Positions 1 through 10,290 of a stretch of 64,000 bases of DNA are shown here, piece after piece. Origin of the DNA: Ehretia macrophylla. Taxonomy: Eukaryota; Streptophyta; Magnoliopsida; Boraginales; Ehretiaceae. The position numbers and the translations under genes were made by a program. The notes beneath the pieces were generated by a model. It saw only the letters and a program-made list of their open reading frames with translations, was not told where the DNA came from and did not search any database. The stretch spans positions 96,096,850 through 96,160,849 of the forward strand of contig CM075770.1 of assembly GCA_037974665.1 (NCBI GenBank), given 5' to 3'. The first letter of the stretch is position 1. Each line of letters opens with the position of its first letter.

Positions 1-1108
1 TTCCATGTGTCATCTCTTATTACACCAAATTTGATCTATGCATAGTATCAAGTCAATGAACTTATTCGCTCCATGTTTCTCACTCAATCAGGACATATTA
101 ATGGAAGGATTGAATTATACGGTAATCGTCAACTAAATAGGTTCACTCTATTGATGACTTAATTGCCTTGTAAATTATCTTGATATGTTGCTAGACATTA
201 TTCATGACCTCTAAGGGTGTATCGAGAATGAAAGAGACATTCTCAAAACAAATCAAAGAGTTCGATTAATATTAAAAGACGTTTAATATTTTCTTATTAT
301 TATTTGGTGGTAAACCTAGAAGGTTACACACTATAAAGCATAGTGATTGGGTTTTTATTGAACTTGTATCTTCATCTCATAAATTGATAAAGAATTATCA
401 ATAGTAGTTTATACTATTAAAAGTTAATAGGGCTAATGTGTCATTGTGGATAATGTATAAGGACTTAAGTGCAAAGTAGAAATATGATTTCTATAATTTA
501 ATCTAATGGTGATTAGCTTAAATGTTGCTTACTTAAATTAATTGACCTATACATATACATGCATGCAAGATTAAAGAGTTAATCTTGATTAAAGCCTTAT
601 TTAGAGAGATAGTGGAATTATGAAATATTTCACTTATTCTCTCTCTTATATATTTTGGCATGACATGCAAGACAAGTGTAAATATATTATGACACATGTA
701 GTGTAACACTTAGTGGGAAAATACTACACTTTACTATTTCTATATACAAGAGAGAAAGTTAGGGTAGTCTTGAATTACCTTCAAGAGAGGTAGAACAAGT
801 TCATCTTTCCCTTAAGGAGTTTGCTAGCACTACAACTCACAAGAGGAAAGGAAGCTTGATCACTTGCTTGGTAGACTAACTAGAACTTTTACACTTGTAG
901 AAGAAGAGTCTCACCAAAGCTCAACCTAACCTTCTACTACAAGAGTCTTTAAGAGGTATATCTCGTTCTCTTGTTCTAACTTTTTAATGTATATAGCATG
1001 TAATATCAAGTTGTGGGATTGTCATATAAGCTTGAAATTTTGTTTTTCCTAGTTTCTTTTGCTGCGTATATAGCTTTATATGCATGTATTCTCAATACGA
1101 ATCCTTCA
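1..1108 (+). mobile_element. 3' part of the 5' LTR of a Ty1/copia element (host of the nest)
   Basis: The stretch ends in CA at 1107-1108, two bases before a copia-type primer-binding site, which is where a 5' LTR must end. The left end lies outside the window, so the LTR is at least 1.1 kb. A TATA-like stretch lies near 645-655. No long ORF is present. The LTR assignment rests on the primer site and on the gag, protease, integrase and reverse transcriptase remnants farther along on the same strand; no second LTR copy was found in the window for comparison. Confidence 0.6.
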
Positions 1109-1110
1109 AT

Positions 1111-1122
1111 TAGTATCAGAGC
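1111..1122 (+). other. Copia primer-binding site (initiator tRNA-Met type)
   Basis: TAGTATCAGAGC differs at one base from TGGTATCAGAGC, the 12-nt complement of the initiator tRNA-Met 3' end that primes reverse transcription in most plant Ty1/copia elements. Its position directly after a CA terminus supports the LTR boundary. Confidence 0.7.
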
Positions 1123-2214
1123 CTTTATTTGATATTAATACAATTGCATGTATGTTTACATTTTGATTCTAGCATTTTGTGCACTTAAGGGACTTAGAAA
1201 GATATATTTTTCTAAGGCATGTATGATGCTTAGAAAATGCTTATTAACATAATTTTTCTATGCATGTTTGATGTTTAAAAATGCATGTAAGACATACATT
1301 ATTATATGAGATATAATTGTTATAAAGAAAAAGGGGGAATTTGGAAAAACTCCGCCTAGGCAATAAAATTTTCGCTTGAGTGATATCATGACAGAAGTAA
1401 AAAAATGAGACTCATTTCTTGAGCGGGAACAAGTGCCACTCAGGTGCATAAATGGCAGATTGCATGTTTTATTTCTTTATGTAATTCATGGCTATCAAAA
1501 TGTGATTTTTATTGCTTTTGGCATTTGTTATCCATTTAAATTGTTAACATGAGATGTTAAAAGTTCAAATAGGAAACTTGATGTAAGCATGGTTTATATT
1601 TTGATGAATATGATTCATGTTTATTTATTGAGCATATCTTGCAAAGATGGATAGATCATGGACTTATAGATGAATGGATGAATATTTATTATGTAAATTC
1701 ATTTGATGGGTTTGTAATATATTCTTTGATTCATGATTTGTAATTGAGACATAAGTCTCATCTTATTTTTATACAAGAGAATTTGTAGTGAGGCATATGA
1801 TGTAAATTCTACAAGAGCTTAAAAGAAGATGACGACTTTCAAAGAGTTAATGACCTTAAGATCGTTGAAGAGTTCAAGATGCTAAGACTTATGAAGACAT
1901 GTGATATACTTGCTTAGGTTTTGTGATTGATTAAATTCAAGATGCTCGAATTTAATCAACATTAAGTGCATGATCCACCAAGTTTATGATTTTGCATATT
2001 TGTTTATTTATTGTTATGCATGAGATGTTTGCTATTATCAAATGAACTAATGTGTAAAGTAAAACCTAATTAAAGACCCAAATCTTCCTTCGTGCAAACA
2101 AACATTAATAGATTGTAAGCGATAAAATAGTTTTATCGTTGGCCTCCACCACGTAGGAATACTTTTGCTTAATTGAGTATATCTTGGCTAACCCAAAGGT
2201 AGGAAGACATATCT
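1123..2214 (+). mobile_element. Untranslated leader of the host copia element, first part
   Basis: AT-rich sequence between the primer site and the solo LTR inserted at 2215; no credible ORF. It presumably continues at 7217-7465, up to the degraded gag start. A long leader before gag is usual for large copia elements. No second internal feature was recognised. Confidence 0.5.
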
Positions 2215-5200
2215 TGTGAGACCCCGAATTTGCTCTTATTTGTAATTACGTGTTTTGACATGTTTATATGTTATTTGAATTAAAATGTGATAATTATGTG
2301 ATTATTACTTCTATTACATGATAAGTGAGTATTCATGAAGTTTTTATAGAAATCTGCATTGAAAATTTTATCGTTAGTTTTTGTAAATAGTGTTTGAAGA
2401 CACATCCGCTAGAATTTTAAAACTAGTCTTTTAAACATTTTAAAACCTAGTCCTCGGACATTGATAGACCCAAGTTTGATAAAATTGATTCTGAAACAAA
2501 ATAGAAATTTGAATAGACTTTTCGGACGAAAAGTAGCGTTTTTTAGCCAAATAGTAATTTATGCTAAACCCGATTCTTGCGTTGACTTCCGTTGACCTAG
2601 TATATATTAATATAAATGTATTTATATGTGATATTAAATGATTTTAGATTAATTGTGCATTCAAAAGACATTTGAAAATAAATAATATGACTTTTCATCT
2701 TCTTTTATAAAATTGAGTTTTATACCCTAGTTGTATGTATATATGTATGAATTTATATAATGCTGTCAACTATTTTTACTTAACTAAATATAGTATAAGT
2801 GTTAGTTTATATATATATATGCATAAAGGCTTAAAACAACTAAAATAACCAAAGTTGTCAACTTTGACTTTTGCTAAAATGTTGACTTTGCATTATATTG
2901 GCTATTATGCATACAAAATACAACAAAATCAGCCAAACACCATAAAAACACACCGAAAAAACGTGAGCCATGGAAGAAGAGAGAAAAATAGTGTTTCTCA
3001 AGGGTTTTCAACCATTTTTGAAGAAAAAACTCAATTCAAGGCCAAATCATTCTATTCAAAGCTTGTTTTTGCTTGTAAGACACTTTTTCTACCTATTTCT
3101 AGCCTTAGTTTGCATCAAACGTGAGGGAAAAACTAAATTTTTTTTAAAAGTTTGTGTCAATTTTTAGTTGATGCATTTGTAGTTGTTATTTTGTTAAATT
3201 GATATTAGATTATTGCTAAGTAAATGATAAGGACCAACTTAGTGTATTTGTAGCCATTTTAAACTGGTAGTAGCATGTATTTTTATTTTTCATGTATTTA
3301 AATTGATAATTTGGCTTATATTTGAATAATTGTTGTTGTAGAAGTTGAAATTGAGTTGTAGTTGCTTCTATAGGCTTGTTAATTATTGTGTAGTAATGTT
3401 GTAATGCCAAATTTTCAATTTGAATGTCATAGCAAAAGTCGAAAAAATCAGCCATGAGCACATTGCCATTTTTAGATTGTTGGGCTTGTTTTGGATGGCT
3501 TTTGGTTGGTTTCCGAGGGGGTTAATGTAGTTGCATGTGTGGTTGACTGATAGGAAAATGTTCGGGGGTTGTTTGATTAGTAGATTGTAAGTTATGAATT
3601 TTAGAAGTTTGTGTAGTCTTTCTTTGAAATGCTAAAATGTTGTCTTTAGTTGGTTGGTGGTGTTTAAGTAGTTGTTTCATGGATTAATGTTGAGAAAGTT
3701 TGGGTTTGGAAGCATGTTGAAATGCATGTTAAGTTGGGTGGCCTACTTTGTCATCTAACTTGGTTGTCTTAGTTGTTTAGTTAATGTTATGTTGATTGAA
3801 GTATTGTTAACTGATTGATGATTGATTACGCTCTGTAGGACAACTTACTTTGTTGTCTTCTCAGAATATGAGATGTTTATTATTATTGTCATGAGTCTTG
3901 ATAGTGTGTGCCACCTCTTGGGCAGCATCGGACTGTCGGGTTGATAACGGCATGACTATCATAGACTACCCCCAGCTCACATGGGCGGAGATGCCATGGA
4001 GGGAGGGGCTAGATGAGGTAGCTCCGGTATGTATTAATGGGAGTTACAAGAAGTTGGTTGAGATCGTGATTGTCACGCCCTAACTTAACCCCACTGACGA
4101 TCAGTCAGGACGCAACGAAATTTTGACTATATAACGTCTGTAACATGGACAAGAGGACTATATCCAATCCTTTAAAAACATAACACAACCAACACCAAGT
4201 TCAGCAACAACTCCAACATCCATTCAACAAATACAAAACTATTCATTTAACATCTATACGACATTCCAACATAAGTCATAAGCCTCAGTTTCAACAACAT
4301 ACCACAAGCTATACTATACATTTGCAAATTAGATTATAAACTAGTCTAGCAACCTAATCATATTCAAAAGGAAGACTACTAAACTAGTATTATATAAACC
4401 ACTATCTTTGAGTAAGTTATACAATACAACATACTATAAAAGCTAAGACAAACACACAGAGCACTTCAACATAACTCATGGATAAGATTCCGGCACATAA
4501 GACCCCTCCACAGAAGGCATATACTCAACTTCCTAAGGGACGTACCCAAAGTCTGGCTCAGTTACACCTAATAACAATAAACGAATGATGGTGAGCTTAT
4601 ATATAACAAAGCTCAGTGAGGATTCGAAAGATGTTTTAAAAACCTTTACTTTACCACTTGGGAAATCATCCTATGAACAATAACACACATTAAACATCAT
4701 TAACATCAACATTTCATTTCAAGCCACATAAATAATCATTCAATTGAGAAATGATACTTTACTTGGTGTAGCTCCATATGCCATCATGATCTCAACCAAC
4801 TTCTTGTAACTCCCATAAGACATAATTGAGGTACCTCATCTAGCCCCTCCCTCCATGGCATCTCCGCCCATGTGAGCTGGGGGTAGTCTATGATAGTCAT
4901 GTCGTTATCAACCCGACAGCCCGATACTGCCCGAAAGGTGGCACACACTATCAAGACTCATGACATTAATAACAAACATCTCATATTCTGGAAAAACAAC
5001 AAAGTAGGTTGACCTCCAGACCATCATCAATCATCAATCAGGTAATAACATTCCAATCAACATAACATCAATTAAACAACTAAGACGACCAAGTTAGATG
5101 ACAAAGTAGGTCACCCAACTTATCACACATATCAACATACATTCCAAACCTGATCTTACTCAACAACAACCCAAGAATCAACTACTCAAACACTACCACC

Positions 5201-7211
5201 CAACAAAAGACAACATTTTATTAATTCAAAGAAAGACTACATAATCTTCCAACATTCATAACTTACAATCTAGAAATCCAATAACCCTCAAACCACTTCC
5301 TATCACTCTACCACACATGCAACCATATTAACCCTACCGAAAACCAACCAAAAGTCATCCAAATCAAGTCCAACAACCCTATTTTTGGCAATGCACCTAG
5401 GCTGAATTTTTGGACTTTTGCTACGACATTCAAATAAAAAATTCGGCATTACAACATTACTACACAATAATTAACAAACTCATAGAAGCAACAACTATTC
5501 AATTCCAACCACTACATCAACAATTATTCAACTATAAGCCAATAAATCAATTTTAATGCCCGAAAATTAGAAATACATGCTACTACCATTCAAAATAGCT
5601 ATAAATACATATAAATGGTCCTTGGTAACTATTGAGCAATAATCTAAAGACAATTTAATAAAACATTAGATAAAAATGCAACTATAGAAATTTGACAATA
5701 AATAGCATTTCTAGATCTAAAATTTTTCTCTCATCTTTGATCCAAAACAATGCTAGGAATGCGTGCAATGGATGCCTAACAAGCGGAATCCAACCTGGAA
5801 TGAAAAGCTTTGGACAAAAATTGAGTTTTTTAAGGAAAAATTGCTTTAAAAACCAAGTGAAAAATCTCTCTTTCTTGCCTATGGAGTTTCGGCCATGTGT
5901 GTGAGATTTGGAGGGGTTTTGAGCTATTTTTAATGTATTATGTAGTTATATTGTATATATAATGGAAAGTCAACAATTTAATAAAAGTCAAAGTTGAATA
6001 CTTAATCTTTTAATTGTAATTTTAGACTATTTTGCTCATATATAAGTAAAATTCTATAAATACTATATTTAGTAGACTTAATTTAATTGACTACAATTTT
6101 TATATGCATACATATACATACAACTCAGGTAAAAACTCAATTTTTACAAAAGAAGATGAAAAATCCCTTTGAAATTCTTAACTTGTTTTAAAATCCGTTT
6201 TAATCAAACACGGGTCTATTAATATCCAAGGACTAGGTTTTCAAATGCTTAAAAGACCAGTTTCAAAATTTTAGTGGACGTGTTTCAAAAATACTATTCA
6301 CAAAACTCGACGATAAAATTTTCAATGCCGATTTTTAAAAAAATTTCATGGATGCTCACATAGCATGTAATAGGAGTAGAAATCAAAAAATTAATGCATT
6401 CTAAGTCAAGTAACACATATACAAGTCAAAACACGCAATTTCACACAAAGACGAAATTTGGGGTTTCACAGTGATGGCGTATGGAGCTACACCAACTAGT
6501 GTATCCTTTCTAAATTGAATAGTTATTTATGTGGCTTGAAATGAAATATTGATGTTAATGAAATTTATTGTGTGCTATTGTTCATAGGATGATTTCCCAA
6601 AGGGTAAAATAAATATTTTCAAAACATCTTTTGAACCCTCGTTGAGCTTTATGTTGTATAAGTTCACCTTCTTTGCTGACTTTCAGGTATTAACAAGCCA
6701 GAGTTAGGGTACGTGCCTCAGGAGACTAAGTATGAGCCTTATGTGGACGAGTCAATTGTGCAAGAGTCTTATTCACGATGTCTTGGTTGAAGTTCTTTTT
6801 TTTGTTGTCTTGTATATTAGAACAAGTTGTATTGTATTTGCTTTGAAGTTTGTATTGTATAAGATGTTATAAAGATAGTGAAAAGTATAATTCTAGTTTA
6901 GTTGTCTTACTTTGGATTATGAGTAGGTTGCTAGTCTAGTTTTATATCAAGTATGCATATGTATAGTATAGCTTGCGGTATGTTGTTGAAATGGAGGCTT
7001 ATGACTTGTGGTTGGTGTGGTGTATGGTTGTTTAATGTATTGTGTTGAATGATGATGAATGGTTGTGGAGTTGTTGTTGAAATTTGGAGTTGGTTGTGTG
7101 ATATTATAAAGGGTTGGTTTAGAGCCCTGTTGTCCATATTACAGACGTTATATTGCCAAAATTCCATTGCGTCCTGACTGATCATAAGTGGGGTTGAGTT
7201 GGGGAGTGACA
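2215..7211 (+). mobile_element. Solo LTR A (Ty3/gypsy-type), split by LTR B
   Basis: Starts TGTGAGACCCC and ends GAGTGACA, giving TG...CA termini. It is flanked by TATCT (2210-2214) and TATTT (7212-7216), a 5-bp target duplication with one change. Without the nested LTR B and its duplication it is about 2.59 kb. No primer site, tract or coding domain lies inside, so it is a solo LTR left by LTR-LTR recombination. It carries the GC-rich box near 3921-3970 and the hairpin plus CAG/GT module near 6645-6687 that recur in the other LTRs here. Gypsy assignment (perhaps Tekay/Del-like) is inferred from length and termini, not from protein domains. Confidence 0.85.
4071..6470 (-). mobile_element. Solo LTR B, same family as A, nested in A in inverse orientation
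   Basis: On the minus strand it begins TGTGAAACCCC (6470) and ends GGGCGTGACA (4071). The 5-bp duplication GTGAT flanks it exactly at 4066-4070 and 6471-6475, and removing it restores a sequence B itself carries in reverse near 4770-4800. Length 2400 bp. Its similarity to A is high along its whole length, so A and B form a long inverted pair. It has no internal region. Confidence 0.9.
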
Positions 7212-7216
7212 TATTT

Positions 7217-7866
7217 CATTATGAGTATTTTGCAAACCTATTAAGCATGAGATGTTGTAGTATTCTAATATCATGTGGCCAATAATGCACCAAAGTTGTG
7301 GTCGTGGGGTTCAAATTGTCGCATTAACTAAGCTGGTGAACTTAATCTAACTAATTCATCGGGCCAATAAACCACTAAAGGTGAGGCTTTGGTGATTAAA
7401 GACCATAATTAAATGGTTTAACAAGATAACATCAACTAATAATCTTATTTTATTCAAAACTCAATATGGCTTCAAAAATAAACCCACTCTTGCTCATACT
7501 AGACTCTAATTGATTAATTGGACCAAAATTTTACGATTGGCTTCAAAATTTAAGGATAGTTCTTAGCATAAAAAGATTGAATATGTCTTAGAATAACACA
7601 CCTTTTTATCTCTTCTTGATAAAGTATCGAAAGAGGAGTATGACACTTGTGGTAGATGAGTGACAATGATCAATGGACTAGGAATTATGTTCTTGCATCA
7701 TCTGCATTAAGGAATGCAAGATGCCAAGAGTATATTTCTTAACCTACAAAGCATTATAAAGTGAGTACAACTGTACGACTATATATGAGATATCAAGGAA
7801 GCCATTCTTGTGGTTGCTTCTTTCATGCTAATCATAAGTCAAAGAAGAAAAGCAAAGAGAAGGCTT
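7217..7866 (+). pseudogene. Host copia leader end and N-terminal gag remnant
   Basis: After the leader, a degraded gag begins at the ATG at 7466. Translation in shifting frames gives fragments typical of copia gag: a start MASKINPL, a conserved LIGPNF-like stretch followed by WL and LR...VLS, and near 7600 a LDKVSKEEYDTCGR stretch. Several stops and frame changes interrupt it. The last codons (K-E-K-A, to 7866) are cut by the LTR insertion at 7867 and resume in frame at 14993. Gag would form the cytoplasmic virus-like particle; this copy is dead. Confidence 0.75.
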
Positions 7867-7987
7867 TGTTGGGATTGAGATATGCCCAAAAGACCACTAA
7901 CACTCTGTCATCAGTGTATCTGGATATTTGCAATTGTTGATTAATGTAATCTTACTCTTATTAGCATAATTCTCTCTTATGTTGATT

Positions 7988-8013
7988 GACTTATATATAT
8001 ATATATATATATA
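7988..8013. repeat. (AT)n microsatellite
   Basis: Simple AT dinucleotide tract inside LTR G. Confidence 0.9.
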
Positions 8014-9130
8014 TAATGCTTCAAGTGTTGACTTGGGTACGTGGTAGTTACCTACATAAGGTCCAAGTCATAGTTACTTGTCAAGCATAAATGTTGTCCA
8101 TAACTAAGTAGTAGAGCTGGACATTCTACTATGGTAGAAGTTATTATGAGTAAGTTTCATTTGTAGTAGGGTAATCTGCCTTGGTCTTCGATAGGGTTCC
8201 AAATTTACTTCACTTATTCATGTGTTATGCCTTGGACGGGGTCACTGTAAATGTGATCTCTAAACAAGTACTATCATAGAAAAAGATCACCTATACCTAC
8301 TAGCTACTAAGTGGACCAGTGCTCTCAATCTTGAGCATGTGGATGAACTGACGAAGTCAAGTTCTTGCACTTTGAGTCACTATGGGTGAGATCTTGTATC
8401 GGTCAACAACTCTGTGATTTGGGTATCTGGACTTGGTTAGGCTATCCTTAATGAAGTCTCTATTTTGGTCTTTATCCACCATTTTAGAGACCCATTTAGA
8501 GATCAAGATAAATTTCAAAGACCCATTTAGAGACTAAGATAAAAAAAAATAAAAATAAAAATAAAAAAACTATTTTAGAGACCCATTTAGAGACCAAGAT
8601 AAAAAAAAAAAAAAAAAAAAACCATCCCCAGTGACGATCTCTATAAAATTGAGTCACTATATTGTGTTAATTTTAATTTTACATAGTAATTTGATTATGT
8701 ATTATTTTTTCTCGTGTGTTAATTTTATTTTAATTAATTGTTATTTATATTATCGTAACTTTTTTTAACGAACAATTCAACCAAAAAATAAATAAATTAT
8801 AACAAAGATAAAATTTATTAAATTAGGATGACGTTTAATTATATCTGATTTATATTCCGGTCTTGTTTTTATTTATTTATTTTTTTTATTCTTTACTTAA
8901 TTCAATTTTTAAGTAATTAAATTTATTAATTTAATCTCAAATCTCTTATCTAAATAAAATCAATTGGATTGGATTTTCTTCCTTCAATCTCATCCGTCCA
9001 TTTGTTATATCAATCTCAAATCTCTTATCCAAATAACATCCATTGGATTGGATTTTCTTTCCTCAATCTCATCCATTCGTTTCTTATTTCAATCTCAAAT
9101 CTCTTATCCGAATAACATCCATTAGATTAG

Positions 9131-9132
<2 letters not shown>

Positions 9133-9201
<69 letters not shown>
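9133..9201. repeat. (AT)n microsatellite
   Basis: About 68 bp of uninterrupted AT within the Harbinger element, upstream of the transposase fragment. It encodes the spurious Tyr-Ile run in ORF translations. Confidence 0.95.
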
Positions 9202-9205
<4 letters not shown>

Positions 9206-9387
9206 GTCTCAATCCTTTCACAATCATCATAATTTGTCCATACAATCTCTATCGATCTCTCTACAATGGCCTAACAAGGAATCGATTCCCCTCATCCGAC
9301 GACGACATCCATGGCCACGTGATGATGATGATGATGTACACACAATATCAATGACTAATGTAGGTTGCGCAGGAACTAACTACAAAT

Positions 9388-9942
9388 AAACATGGAGGTA
9401 CATCGTCACGTCGACAATTCATAAGAAGAGATCTGGTAGGTGCCCATAATAGGCTTATGAATGATTACTTTGTTGGTCGTCCTTTGTATCCTACTTCTGA
9501 ATTCAAAAATAGGTTTTGCATGAGGTGCGAATTGTTTCTAAAAATTATGGGAAAAATTGTGCATTTTGATGAATACTTCAAATAGAAACCAGATGCAGCC
9601 AGAAAACAAAGTTTTTCACCATATGTGAAGATGACAGGCGCGCTTAATATGCTTGCCTACAGAAAGCCTACAGATGCGAATGACAATTATTTGAAAATTG
9701 TAGAGACCACATCTTTGGAGGCACTGAGGAAATTCTGTTATGTCGTCAACGCAGTATATGGAGACGAGTATCTTCATCGACCTAACAATTCAGACATGTT
9801 TAGGCTACTTAGAAAAGCCGATCAACGGAAGTTACCTGGAATGCTAGGAAGCGTGAACTGTGTACATTGGGAATGGAAAAATTGCCCAACCGCATGGGCT
9901 AGTACATATGCTGGGCACCATGGTCGACCTACCATAAAATAA
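9388..9942 (+). pseudogene. PIF/Harbinger (HARBI1-like) transposase, truncated
   Basis: Translation from about 9388 gives the N-terminal part of a plant Harbinger transposase: RRQFIRRDLVGAHNRLMNDY, then FKNRFCMRCELFLKI, a TAG stop at about 9583, then an open frame to 9942 containing MLAYRKPTDANDNYLKI and PGMLGSVNCVHWEWKNCPTA. The last motif leads into the DDE nuclease domain; the D of the usual SxDCxHW is replaced by N (SVNCVHW). The frame ends shortly after GRPTIK in A-rich sequence, so the rest of the nuclease domain is missing. In the family this enzyme acts with a Myb-like partner to cut and insert at TTA or TAA sites. With a stop, a substituted catalytic residue and a missing C-terminus it cannot be active. 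Confidence 0.85.
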
Positions 9943-10290
9943 AATAAAAATAAGAAAACTACAAAAACAAAAAACTCAACCAAACCAAAAAAACCTAAAC
10001 TAAAAAAATAAAAAACAAAAAACTAAACCAATAAAACCTTAACTAAAAACTACAAAAACAAAAAAAATACACCAAACCAACAAAATAATAAAAAGCTCTC
10101 AGCCTTCTCTTTCTCTCTCTCGTGAAACTCTACCCTAAGAAGACCCAACCCCAAGGCAGTGCCACTAGCGTCATGCCAGCTATCCGGCAGCGATTTTTCG
10201 CCACTAGGGGTGGCCTAGCAAGCCAACTTCCGCCCATGGTGTAACAGCACCCTACTACTACGCCGTTTGCCCAGGCACAACAGCCAGCCC
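9943..10290 (+). other. Harbinger interior, noncoding A-rich and C-rich sequence
   Basis: A-rich low-complexity sequence (9943-10095) followed by a more GC-balanced stretch to the insertion point of LTR C. The last 60 bases and the bases after 13167 together look like a Gln/Ala-rich reading frame, possibly a remnant of the second Harbinger protein, but no domain is recognisable. Confidence 0.4.

Noticed and set aside
9043..9354. 103-aa ORF with a long Tyr-Ile run
   Set aside because: The run is the translated AT microsatellite; the flanks show no domain.
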